Program-made: the position numbers and the translations under genes
Part shown: positions 51,102 to 58,938 of the stretch, one piece after another
Numbering within the stretch: position 1 is the stretch's first letter
How the letters are laid out: each line of letters begins with the position of its first letter
Notes under the pieces: model-generated
The model's input: only the letters and a program-made list of their open reading frames with translations
Databases searched by the model: none
What the model was told of the DNA's origin: nothing
Assembly (NCBI RefSeq): GCF_000720475.1
Contig: NZ_JOAP01000035.1
Coordinates: 13,698-77,697, forward strand
DNA: 64,000 bases
Direction of reading: 5' to 3'
Origin: Streptomyces aureocirculatus
Lineage (GTDB): Bacteria > Actinomycetota > Actinomycetes > Streptomycetales > Streptomycetaceae

Positions 51102-51419
51102 GTGGCGCAGCGTGTCGTGGTCACTCTCCATGACGACATGGACGGCTCAGAAGCGGCGGAAACGGTCGCGTTCGGTCTTGACGGGAAGTCGTACGAGATC
51201 GACCTCAACCAAACCAATGCCGAAAAACTCCGCAAGGTCCTTGCCCCCTACCTGGAGGCGGCCCGCAAGCAGTCGAAGTCCGGCAAGGTCTACCGGCACA
51301 CGGCGGTGACACCGGACCCCGCCGCCGTGCGCGCCTGGGCCCGCTCGCACCAACTGGACGTGCCGCCGCGCGGCCGGATCCCGAAGAAGGTGTACGAGGC
51401 GTTCGAAGCCGCCAACTGA
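51102..51419 (+). CDS. lsrL: Lsr2-family nucleoid-associated protein
   Basis: The 105-aa protein starts MAQRVVVTLHDDMDGSEAAE, an N-terminal Lsr2 oligomerisation domain, and ends with the DNA-binding domain VRAWARSHQLDVPPRGRIPK. RGR is the AT-hook-like motif that enters the minor groove. Lsr2 proteins silence AT-rich foreign DNA, the H-NS role in actinobacteria. Streptomyces have two paralogues. Position beside purS suggests LsrL rather than the main Lsr2, from remembered gene order. GTG 51102 follows AAAGGA. Confidence 0.92.
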   Translation: MAQRVVVTLHDDMDGSEAAETVAFGLDGKSYEIDLNQTNAEKLRKVLAPYLEAARKQSKSGKVYRHTAVTPDPAAVRAWARSHQLDVPPRGRIPKKVYEAFEAAN

Positions 51420-51495
51420 CCCGGGCCGGGGAACCTCGGCGGGGGTGCTCACGCAACCGCGCCGAGGAACCTCGGCAGGTGCTCGCGCAACCGAC

Positions 51496-51526
51496 TTGCG
51501 CAGCACCCCCGCTGGTCAGCTAGAGT
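51496..51526 (+). promoter_or_regulatory. Promoter of tRNA-Gly (TCC)
   Basis: TTGCGC (51496-51501) and TAGAGT (51521-51526) with a 19-bp spacer, about 50 bp before the tRNA. Confidence 0.6.
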
Positions 51527-51577
51527 CTGGAGCACGCCGAGGGGCGAAGCCGAAAGGCCAAAACCCCGAGGAGTCGT

Positions 51578-51649
51578 GCGGGTGTAGTTCAGTAGTAGAA
51601 CATCCCCCTTCCAGGGGGAAGGCGCAGTGTGCAATTCCTGTCACCCGCT
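51578..51649 (+). tRNA. tRNA-Gly (TCC)
   Basis: 72-nt cloverleaf with acceptor gcgggtg/cacccgc and anticodon TCC within a perfect 5-bp stem (ccccc/ggggg). CCA not encoded. Confidence 0.95.
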
Positions 51650-51728
51650 CCGCACCGCTCACCGACCACCCATCCGGGTGCGGTAAGCTGGTGCTCGCGC
51701 CGATCAGTGAGAGCTGGTCGGAGGCAAT

Positions 51729-51801
51729 GCGAACGTAGCTCAGTTGGTAGAGCGCAACCTTGCCAAGGTTGAGGTCGCGAGTTCGAACCTCGTCGTTCGC
51801 T
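51729..51801 (+). tRNA. tRNA-Gly (GCC), copy 1
   Basis: 73-nt cloverleaf with acceptor gcgaacg/cgttcgc, anticodon GCC (cttgccaag). The next three bases are CCA. It differs from the copy at 55902 mainly in paired bases of the acceptor and T stems. Confidence 0.95.
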
Positions 51802-51811
51802 CCACAGAGAG

Positions 51812-51842
51812 AACCCCGCTGTCACCGACAGCGGGGTTTTTT
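51812..51842 (+). terminator. Intrinsic terminator after tRNA-Gly with T tract
   Basis: 12-bp arms (51812-51823, 51827-51838) with a 3-nt loop, followed by TTTT to 51842. Confidence 0.9.
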
Positions 51843-51866
51843 GCTACCGCTGCCGCGCGGGCACAC

Positions 51867-51893
51867 TGACATTTGTCATGTGCGCTGATGACA
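51867..51893 (+). promoter_or_regulatory. TGACA/TGTCA half-site array upstream of the ABC operon
   Basis: Two overlapping inverted repeats: TGACA-TT-TGTCA (51867-51878) and TGTCAT-N8-ATGACA (51874-51893), 44 bp before the ABC ATPase start. The arrangement suits a dimeric LuxR-type response regulator such as the one encoded in the same operon. Inference only. Confidence 0.6.
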
Positions 51894-51936
51894 CCGCGCA
51901 CTGCCGGAGCTCCTCGCCGCCGACGAGCCTTGAGTC

Positions 51937-52875
51937 ATGACTGATCAAGTGATCGACGTGACCGACCTGCGGCGCAGCTACACAGGCGGCTTCGAGGCGG
52001 TCAGGGGCACCTCCTTCACCGTGGGCCGCGGTGAACTGTTCGCCCTGCTCGGCACGAACGGCGCGGGCAAGACGTCCACCCTCGAAGTCCTCGAAGGCCT
52101 CGCCCGGCCCACCGGCGGCACCGTGCGCGTGCTCGGGCACGACCCGTACCGGGAGCGGGCCGCGGTCCGGCCGCGGACCGGCGTCATGCTCCAGGAAGGC
52201 GGCTTCCCCTCCGAGCTGACCGTCGACGAGACGGCGCGCATGTGGGCCAACTGCACCAGCGGCGCCAGGGCCACCGCCGACGTCCTCGCGTCCGTCGGCC
52301 TCAGCGGGCGCGGCGGTGTCCGGGTCAAGCAGCTCTCCGGCGGCGAGAAGCGCCGCCTCGACCTCGCGATGGCCCTCATCGGCGACCCCGAGGTGCTGTT
52401 CCTCGACGAGCCCACCACCGGCCTCGACGCCGAAGGCCGCCGCGAGACCTGGGACTTGGTGCGCGCCCTGCGCGACCAGGGCACCACGGTGCTGCTCACC
52501 ACCCACTACCTGGAAGAGGCCGAGCAGCTCGCCGACCGCCTCGCGATCCTGCACGAGGGCCGGATCGCCGCCACCGGCCGCGTCGCCGACGTCGTCGCCT
52601 CCCAGCCGTCGCAGATCTCCTTCGAACTGCCCGACGGGTACTTCCCCGGCGACCTCCCGCCCCTCGCGCAGCTCGGCGTCACCGGACACGACGTACAGGG
52701 CCGCACCCTGCGGCTGCGCACCGACGAACTCCAGCGCGCCGCCACCGCGCTGCTCACCTGGGCCAAGGACACCGGGGTCGAACTGCGCCGGCTCGACGTG
52801 CGCGCCGCCTCCCTGGAGGAGGCGTTCCTCCAGATCGCCAAGGACGCGACGAACGAGAAGGAGACCGTGCGATGA
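51937..52875 (+). CDS. ABC transporter ATP-binding protein
   Basis: The 312-aa ATPase has Walker A LLGTNGAGKTSTLE (about residue 38), Q-loop VMLQEGG, signature KQLSGGEKRRLDLAMA (about 130), Walker B EVLFLDEPTTGLD and H-loop LTTHYLEEAE. It belongs to the DrrA/CcmA-type exporter group. Its stop overlaps the permease start (ATGA). With the two-component system downstream, it resembles export or resistance operons; the substrate is unknown. Confidence 0.93.
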   Translation: MTDQVIDVTDLRRSYTGGFEAVRGTSFTVGRGELFALLGTNGAGKTSTLEVLEGLARPTGGTVRVLGHDPYRERAAVRPRTGVMLQEGGFPSELTVDETARMWANCTSGARATADVLASVGLSGRGGVRVKQLSGGEKRRLDLAMALIGDPEVLFLDEPTTGLDAEGRRETWDLVRALRDQGTTVLLTTHYLEEAEQLADRLAILHEGRIAATGRVADVVASQPSQISFELPDGYFPGDLPPLAQLGVTGHDVQGRTLRLRTDELQRAATALLTWAKDTGVELRRLDVRAASLEEAFLQIAKDATNEKETVR

Positions 52876-53699
52876 GCGCCACGGCCACACCCACGACCGG
52901 CCCCCGGGGCCCCGGGTCCGCCCGCTCCGCCGCCCTCACCACCCCGGCATGCCGCCTCCTCGCCCTGGCACGGGCGGAGCTGACCCTGCTCGGCCGGGCC
53001 AAGGGCACGCTGTTCGCGGCGCTCTTCGTGCCGCTAGTGGTGCCGTTCACCATGAAGTCGACGGTCAAGAACATGGACCTCGACGGCACCGGCCTCTCCA
53101 TGGGCTCGGTCCTGCTGCCGTCCGCGATCGCCTTCTCGCTCCTGTTCGCCGTGTACTCCGCACTGGTCAGCGTGTACGCGGCCCGGCGCGAGGAACTCGT
53201 GCTCAAGCGCCTGCGCACCGGCGAGGTGCGGGACGTGGAGATCCTCGCGGGCGCCGCGCTGCCCTCCGTCGCCATCGGGCTCGTCCAGTCCCTCGTCCTG
53301 ATGGGCATGTGCGCCGCCCTGCTCGACGTGGGCACGCCCGGCGCCGCGCACTATGTGGTCCTGGGGCTCCTCCTGGGGCTCGTGATGTTCCCGCTGCTCG
53401 CGGCGGTCACCTCGATCGTCAGCCGGAGCGTGGAGAGCGCCCAGGTCATGGTGATGCCGCTGCTCTTCGCCTCGCTGCTCGGCTCCGGCGCGACCCTGCC
53501 GCTCGAAGTCATGCCGGACAAGCTGGCCTCCGTGTGTGAACTGCTTCCGCTGTCTCCGGTGATCGCGCTGATCCGCGGCGGCTGGACCGGGGAGCTCGGC
53601 GCGGGCGAGGGGCTGCGCGCCATCCTGATCGCGGTGGCCTGGATCGCCCTCGGCGTGTTTGCTGTGAAGAGGTGGTTCCGCTGGGAGCCGCGGCGCTGA
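52872..53699 (+). CDS. ABC-2 type transporter permease
   Basis: The 275-aa protein has about six hydrophobic segments (GTLFAALFVPLVVPFTM, PSAIAFSLLFAVYSALVSVY, VAIGLVQSLVLMGMCAAL, YVVLGLLLGLVMFPLLAAVT, MVMPLLFASLLGSGATLPLE, ILIAVAWIALGVFAV) and an ABC-2 arrangement with PDKLASVCELLPLSPVIALI. It pairs with the ATPase, whose stop codon overlaps its ATG. The histidine kinase gene begins about 140 bp downstream. Confidence 0.9.
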   Translation: MSATATPTTGPRGPGSARSAALTTPACRLLALARAELTLLGRAKGTLFAALFVPLVVPFTMKSTVKNMDLDGTGLSMGSVLLPSAIAFSLLFAVYSALVSVYAARREELVLKRLRTGEVRDVEILAGAALPSVAIGLVQSLVLMGMCAALLDVGTPGAAHYVVLGLLLGLVMFPLLAAVTSIVSRSVESAQVMVMPLLFASLLGSGATLPLEVMPDKLASVCELLPLSPVIALIRGGWTGELGAGEGLRAILIAVAWIALGVFAVKRWFRWEPRR

Positions 53700-53703
53700 C
53701 CGC

Positions 53704-53775
53704 CGCGTCGGCCGCGTCGGCTGCGTCAGTCGCGTCGGCTGCGTCAGTCGCGTCGGCCGCGTCAGTCGCGTCGGC
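53704..53775 (+). repeat. Tandem 18-bp/9-bp repeats between permease and kinase genes
   Basis: The unit gcgtcggctgcgtcagtc is repeated with small changes about four times. It lies after the permease stop and before the kinase start chosen at GTG 53837, so it is probably not translated, although one frame through it is open (AASVASAASVASA). Confidence 0.8.
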
Positions 53776-53836
53776 AGGGGGGCCGCAATCGGCCGGGAAC
53801 CCGCAAAGGGACCGAAAGGGACGAAGGAGTCACGCG

Positions 53837-55270
53837 GTGGTGGGCCGGATCGGGAAGCTGCGGAGCGACTGGCGCGGCCTGCGGAAGATCAAACAGGTCG
53901 AGCTGCAGAGCCTGATCATGTGGCACACCATGCCGTGGATCTTCCTCGTGAGCTGGTGTGTGCTGCCGGTGGGTCTGAGCCTGCGCCACGAGACCTCCGT
54001 GCAGCTCGTCGGCTGGTCGATGATCGTGGTGGCCGCCTTGCAGTGCGCGCAGGTCAACCGCATGCTCCGGCGGTCGCTCGACCACTATCTGGGGCAGGCG
54101 GACTACCCGCGCCGCGACCTGGCCGTCATGTTCGGCCTGACCCTCGTCGTGCTCGCCCTCACCCTCTCGCTCCAGCGCTTCGACGGCGTCGAGGGCGGCG
54201 AGGGCGGCGCCCTGAAACTGGCCGCGCTGTTCCTGATCAGCCCGTACGCCCAGATCCTCGCCTTCCTCGTCCCCGTCCCGAGCTACTGCCGCCGCCTCGG
54301 TCTGGTGGCCGCCCTGCTTGTGGCGGGCGCCGCCGCCGTCGGCCAGCGCGGTGGGCAGCTCGTCGGTCTGGTCATGCTCGTAGCCCTGGGCGGCGGGATC
54401 TCCCTCCTGGCCTCCCGGTGCGGAGCCTGGAGCCTGGCCGTGATGTGGGAGGCCGAACGGGCCCGCGAGACCGAGGGGCGGCTCGCCGTCGCCGAGGAAC
54501 GGCTGCGCTTCGGCCGCGACCTGCACGACGTCATGGGGCGCAACCTCGCCGTCATCGCCCTCAAGAGCGAACTCGCCGTCCAGCTCGCCCGGCGCGGGCG
54601 GCCCGAGGCGGAGGACCAGATGGTCGAGGTACAGCGGATCGCCCGGGAGACCCAGCGGGAGATCCGGGACGTCGTCCGCGGCTACCGCGAGGCGGAGCTC
54701 GGCGCCGAACTCGCCGGAGCCCAGGGCGTCCTGGAGGCCGCGGGGATCACCTGCCGGGTGACCGGCACCTCCGCGGGACTGCCCACGGCCGTACAGGCCG
54801 CGCTCGGGTGGGTCGTGCGCGAGGGCACCACCAATGTGCTGCGGCACGGCAACGCGCAGCACTGCACCATCACGGTAACGGCGACGGAAGGACGTACGGA
54901 GTTGACCATCGAGAACGACGGAGCGCCCGAGGCTGCCCCCGTCAGCGGCGGCCCCGCCCGAACCGGCGGCACCGGACTCAACGGCCTGCGCGAACGGCTC
55001 ACCACCGTGAACGGCACCCTGGAACACACCTCGGCGGACGGCCGCTTCCGGCTCACGGCACGGGTGCCGTTGCCCGAGGGGGATGACGGGGGCGGAGGCG
55101 GTTCCGGGGGCGCGACTCGGGTCGCCGGTGGCGGGGCAGGCTCCGGGGGCGCGGTGGCTTCCGGTGACGGGGGCGGTGGTGCCTCCAGGGGCGCGGCGGC
55201 TTCCGGTGACGAGGGCGGTAATGCCTCCGGCGACGCGGGCGATGTGCGGGTTTCGGAGGGCACCTCATGA
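53837..55270 (+). CDS. Sensor histidine kinase, HisKA_3 type
   Basis: The 477-aa kinase starts at GTG 53837 with AAGGAG 7 nt upstream; an upstream frame extension would pass through the tandem repeat and is less likely. About four to five membrane segments (residues 30-205) precede the dimerisation/phosphoacceptor helix FGRDLHDVMGRNLAVIALKS (His at about residue 230). The ATPase domain has REGTTNVLRHGNA and GGTGLNGLRERL. The C-terminus carries about 60 residues of Gly/Ser/Asp repeats of unknown role. It should phosphorylate the NarL-type regulator encoded next. Confidence 0.92.
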   Translation: MVGRIGKLRSDWRGLRKIKQVELQSLIMWHTMPWIFLVSWCVLPVGLSLRHETSVQLVGWSMIVVAALQCAQVNRMLRRSLDHYLGQADYPRRDLAVMFGLTLVVLALTLSLQRFDGVEGGEGGALKLAALFLISPYAQILAFLVPVPSYCRRLGLVAALLVAGAAAVGQRGGQLVGLVMLVALGGGISLLASRCGAWSLAVMWEAERARETEGRLAVAEERLRFGRDLHDVMGRNLAVIALKSELAVQLARRGRPEAEDQMVEVQRIARETQREIRDVVRGYREAELGAELAGAQGVLEAAGITCRVTGTSAGLPTAVQAALGWVVREGTTNVLRHGNAQHCTITVTATEGRTELTIENDGAPEAAPVSGGPARTGGTGLNGLRERLTTVNGTLEHTSADGRFRLTARVPLPEGDDGGGGGSGGATRVAGGGAGSGGAVASGDGGGGASRGAAASGDEGGNASGDAGDVRVSEGTS

Positions 55271-55878
55271 CCATCGTGCGTGTGCTGCTCGCCGACGACG
55301 AGCATCTGATCCGGGGCGCGCTCGCCGCCCTCCTCGCCCTGGAGGACGACCTCGTGGTCGTCGCAGAGGCCGCGTCCGGACCCGAAGCCCTCGCCATGGC
55401 CCGCGCCCACCGGCCCGACGTCGCCGTCCTTGACCTGGAGATGCCGGGCGCCGACGGTGTGAGTGTCGCCACATCCCTACGAGGTGAACTCCCCGCCTGC
55501 CGCACCATGATCGTGACCAGCCACGGCCGCCCGGGACACCTCAAAAGGGCCCTCGAAGCCGGTGTGCGGGGGTTCGTCCCCAAGACGGTCAGCGCCCAGC
55601 GCCTCGCCGAGATCATCCGTACCGTCCACGCGGGAAACCGCTACGTGGACCAGGAGTTGGCCGCCGACGCGATCTCCGCGGGCGACTCCCCGCTCACCGT
55701 CCGCGAGGCCGAAGTGCTCGAACTCGCCGCCGACGGCGCACCCGTGTCGGAGATCGCGGAGCGGGCCGCCCTGTCCCAGGGCACCGTCCGCAACTACCTC
55801 TCGTCGGCGGTCAACAAGATCGGTGCGGAGAACCGGCATGCGGCGGTGCGTCTCGCGCGCGAGCGAGGTTGGGTATAG
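55267..55878 (+). CDS. NarL/LuxR-type response regulator
   Basis: The 203-aa protein has a receiver domain with acidic pocket LLADDEHLIRGALAALLALE and phospho-Asp in VAVLDLEMPGADG (about residue 57), then a LuxR helix-turn-helix (SPLTVREAEVLELAADGAPV, then ISEIAERAALSQGTVRNYLSS-like sequence). ATG 55267 overlaps the kinase stop. It is similar in layout to DesR-type regulators of ABC exporters. The half-site array upstream of the ABC ATPase is its most likely target. Confidence 0.93.
   Translation: MTIVRVLLADDEHLIRGALAALLALEDDLVVVAEAASGPEALAMARAHRPDVAVLDLEMPGADGVSVATSLRGELPACRTMIVTSHGRPGHLKRALEAGVRGFVPKTVSAQRLAEIIRTVHAGNRYVDQELAADAISAGDSPLTVREAEVLELAADGAPVSEIAERAALSQGTVRNYLSSAVNKIGAENRHAAVRLARERGWV
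55873..55878 (+). promoter_or_regulatory. -10 element TATAGT of tRNA-Gly, shared with the regulator's stop codon
   Basis: TATAGT contains the TAG stop codon of the response regulator and lies about 24 bp before the tRNA. No clear -35 box. Confidence 0.5.
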
Positions 55879-55901
55879 TGGCTTTCGCGCTTCGGCGCAG
55901 C

Positions 55902-55974
55902 GCGGACGTAGCTCAGTTGGTAGAGCGCAACCTTGCCAAGGTTGAGGTCGCCAGTTCGAACCTGGTCGTCCGCT
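55902..55974 (+). tRNA. tRNA-Gly (GCC), copy 2
   Basis: 73-nt cloverleaf, acceptor gcggacg/cgtccgc, anticodon GCC, T arm ccagttcgaacctgg; CCA follows directly. It starts 23 bp after the response regulator stop. Confidence 0.95.
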
Positions 55975-55980
55975 CCACAA

Positions 55981-56013
55981 GAAGCCCCCCGGTTCTCGGA
56001 ACCGGGGGGCTTC
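55981..56013 (+). terminator. Terminator of tRNA-Gly copy 2
   Basis: Perfect 15-bp arms (55981-55995, 55999-56013) with a 3-nt loop. It may also stop purC transcripts arriving from the right. Confidence 0.85.
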
Positions 56014-56063
56014 GTCGTGTCCGGGGCTTCATCGCGTCCGGGCCGCGTCCGCGCGGCGGCGTC

Positions 56064-56981
56064 CTACGCCCAGGGCAAGCCCGTCAGACGCTCGTACGCC
56101 TCGATGTACTTGGCGCGCGTGGCCGCCACGACCTCCTCCGGCAGCGGCGGAGGCGGCAGCTCGCCCTTGCGGTCCCAGTTGGACTCCGGCGAGGTCAGCC
56201 AGTTCCTGACGTACTGCTTGTCGAAGGACGGCTGTGCGTGCCCCGGCTCCCAGACGTCCGCGGGCCAGAAGCGGGACGAGTCCGGCGTGAGCACCTCGTC
56301 CGCGAGCACCAGGACGGGCTCCTCGCCCTGGTCGCCCGTGGAGTGGCCGAACTCGAACTTGGTGTCCGCGAGGATCACCCCACGCTCCCGCGCGATGTCC
56401 CGGGCGCGGGAGTAGACGGCGAGGGTCGTCTGGCGCAACTGCGCCGCTGTCTCCGCGCCGACCTGCCGGGCGACCTCCTCGTACGTCACGTTCTCGTCGT
56501 GCTCGCCGACCTCGGCCTTCGTGGCCGGTGTGAAGATCGGCGCGGGCAGCTCGGAGCCGTCGACCAGGCCCTCGGGCAGGGCGAGGCCGCAGACGGTACG
56601 GGTCTCCTGGTACTCGGCGAGCCCTGACCCCGTCAGATAGCCGCGGGCCACGCACTCCACCGGCACCATCGCGAGGGACTTGCAGATGAGGGTGCGGCCC
56701 TCCCAGTCGGCGGGCGCGCCGGGCGGCAGCTCCGTCGACACGACGTGGTTGGGGGCCAGGTCGGCGAGCTGGTCGAACCACCACAGCGACAACCGGGTCA
56801 GGACGCGCCCCTTGTCGGGGATCTCCGTCGGCAGCACCCAGTCGTACGCGGACATGCGGTCACTGGCGACCATCACGAGGTCGCCCGCCTCGTTCCGGTA
56901 CAGCTCGCGCACCTTTCCGGTGTGCAGATGCACCAGACCCGGAACCTGGAGCGGCTCGGGCTTTTCGACGAATCCGGACAC
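56064..56981 (-). CDS. purC: SAICAR synthetase
   Basis: The 305-aa enzyme joins CAIR and aspartate with ATP to make SAICAR. HTGKVRELYRNEAGDLVMVA (about residues 20-39), SDRMSAYDWVLPTEIPDKG, ECVARGYLTGSG and ILADTKFEFG are family signatures. GTG 56981 has GGGGAGG about 4 nt upstream. It is a single-gene unit. Confidence 0.97.
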   Translation of the reverse strand: MSGFVEKPEPLQVPGLVHLHTGKVRELYRNEAGDLVMVASDRMSAYDWVLPTEIPDKGRVLTRLSLWWFDQLADLAPNHVVSTELPPGAPADWEGRTLICKSLAMVPVECVARGYLTGSGLAEYQETRTVCGLALPEGLVDGSELPAPIFTPATKAEVGEHDENVTYEEVARQVGAETAAQLRQTTLAVYSRARDIARERGVILADTKFEFGHSTGDQGEEPVLVLADEVLTPDSSRFWPADVWEPGHAQPSFDKQYVRNWLTSPESNWDRKGELPPPPLPEEVVAATRAKYIEAYERLTGLPWA

Positions 56982-57089
56982 GGTTCCTCCCCGTGGTTCT
57001 GTCCAATGGCCTCGATTGTCCCGTACTCGGAGGACAGTTTTGGCCAGGGGTTGTCCCAGCGGTCGGCTGTACGTTCTTCGTTCGCGGAG

Positions 57090-58622
57090 TCAGTCGCGCT
57101 TGCAGATGCGATCCAGGAGGTTGGCCGTCGCCCGCTGCACCCTGGCGTCCACATGGCCCGGGCGGTCGAGCGCGGGTGACCAGGCGAAGGTGCCCGCGGC
57201 GAAGACCAGGGCTCCGGACGGGGCGCGGTACAGCGACGTCTCCTGGTGGCGTGCGGTGCCCTCGCCGTCCTCGTACGCGGAGTGCGCGAGCAGGATGCGG
57301 TCCCGGTGCTCCGGGAGCGCGGTGCGTGGGAAATAGCGGTCGGCCTCGCCCGCTACCAGGCCGTCGATCTCGTCGCCCTCGTGCGCGCCGGTCGCCTCCC
57401 ACAGCCAGTGGTCGGCGTTGCGGACGATCAGCGGGTGCGGTTCCGGGACCCGGCCCGCGTACTGGATGCCGATCAACTGCTGCTCGGGGACGTCGATCTC
57501 ACGCCACAGCGCCGCTTTGCCCGGGCCGCGGCGTTTTCGGCACGTCAGCAGGCGGTCGGGGACGCCGGAGGGCGAAGGGCCGAGCTCCACCTGCCAGTAC
57601 ATGGTGTTCGCGGACAGGAAGACGAGGGACGTGCCGTGCTCACGCGCGTCCTCCGTGGTACGGCGCATCGCCGTGGACCAGTACTCGTCGTGGCCGGGGA
57701 ACACCAGGCCGCGGTACCGGGTCGGGTCGATGCGGCCCGCGTGCAGGTCCCGGGTGTCGGCGTACGCGAGGTCGTAGCCGTACCGCTCGGCCCAGCGGAT
57801 GAAGTCGTAGGCGTGGCCCACGTGCAGGGGCAGGCCCGCGCCCGCGTAGGGGCGGTCGAAGGAGACCGTGATCGCCGCCTCGCTCTCGCCGAGCAGGCCG
57901 CCGTGCTCGTCCCACGCGTGGTACAGGCTCGCGCCCGTGCGGCCGTCCTCCGGATAGAGGTTGTACGCCTGCCACGTGATGTCGGGCAGCACCACGAGCA
58001 GGTCCGCCGTGGGCGCGCCGAGGGCACCCGTACCGGGGTGGACGCTGTCCCTGACCGTGAACGGGACGTGCGAGCGGTAGCCGTCGGTGGTCGTGAGGAC
58101 GGCCACGTACGCCCCGATGTTCCAGTACGACGGGATCTGCAGGCGCCAGGACAGCCACCAGTGGTGGCAGGAGACCGTGCGGTCGGCCGTCAGCGGGGGC
58201 GGCTGCACGATGCCGGAGAGGCGCGGGCTCGTGGTGATCTTGCGGGCGCCGTCGCCGCTGTAGTGGCCGATGCGGTAGATGTCCACGCTGAATTCCTGTG
58301 GCGGGTCGACCGTGATGTGGAAGTCGATCGCCTCGCCGGGGGCGGCCGCGCCGGTGCCGGTGAAACCCTTGATCTGACGGCGTACGTCGTCGGCCGTGCG
58401 GGGTCCCGCGCCTGCGGTACGGGGGGCGGGCACCGGCCTCGGCCGCGGCCCGGTGGCGCCCGGGGCCGGGGCGTGGTCGACGTACCAGGGGACGACCTGG
58501 CCGGTGTCGTCGAAGTAGTGCTCGGCGCCGCGGAGCCAGGGCAGCGGGCCCTGGCCGAACGGGTCGGTCACTGCGTGGGCGAGGGCGCCCGACTCCCAGC
58601 GGCGGATCGGCTCCGGTCCCAT
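57090..58622 (-). CDS. N,N-dimethylformamidase beta-subunit-like protein
   Basis: The 510-aa protein starts at ATG 58622 with GGGAGGG 8 nt upstream. It resembles the large (beta) subunit domain of N,N-dimethylformamidase: an N-terminal beta-rich region (EFSVDIYRIGHYSGDGARK) and a catalytic-like region with DLLVVLPDITWQAYN, FPGHDEYWSTAMRR and SANTMYWQVEL. The family in Streptomyces is widespread and its native substrate is unknown. There is no signal peptide. It is upstream of purC in the same direction. Confidence 0.8.
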   Translation of the reverse strand: MGPEPIRRWESGALAHAVTDPFGQGPLPWLRGAEHYFDDTGQVVPWYVDHAPAPGATGPRPRPVPAPRTAGAGPRTADDVRRQIKGFTGTGAAAPGEAIDFHITVDPPQEFSVDIYRIGHYSGDGARKITTSPRLSGIVQPPPLTADRTVSCHHWWLSWRLQIPSYWNIGAYVAVLTTTDGYRSHVPFTVRDSVHPGTGALGAPTADLLVVLPDITWQAYNLYPEDGRTGASLYHAWDEHGGLLGESEAAITVSFDRPYAGAGLPLHVGHAYDFIRWAERYGYDLAYADTRDLHAGRIDPTRYRGLVFPGHDEYWSTAMRRTTEDAREHGTSLVFLSANTMYWQVELGPSPSGVPDRLLTCRKRRGPGKAALWREIDVPEQQLIGIQYAGRVPEPHPLIVRNADHWLWEATGAHEGDEIDGLVAGEADRYFPRTALPEHRDRILLAHSAYEDGEGTARHQETSLYRAPSGALVFAAGTFAWSPALDRPGHVDARVQRATANLLDRICKRD

Positions 58623-58938
58623 GCGTGTGTCCCTCCCTCGCTCCGCCGAGCCTGGTCGACACCGCGGGTACGGCGGGTCGGCCACTGCGGGACGCCGGGC
58701 TTCCTCGCGTCCTCACGAGGCGCGGCGGCCGGTCCGTCCCGCACCGCGGGCGCCGTCCCGACGCCCCTCGGCACTGTCCGGCGCTGCCGCACGGCGCTGC
58801 TCGGCACCTCCGGCGTGGCTCTGTCAGCTACCGGTCCCAGCACATCACATTACGCACGCGCGCCGTCACCGTTCGTCGTGAATTGACGCGTGTGGGAGGG
58901 GGTGGTTCCGGTCCGGCGCGCGGCCGCGAGGGGCGGGG

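Noticed and set aside
53672..53836. Extended N-terminus of the histidine kinase through the tandem repeat
   Set aside because: GTG 53837 has a well placed AAGGAG, while the upstream start lies inside the permease gene and yields only Ala/Ser/Val repeats.
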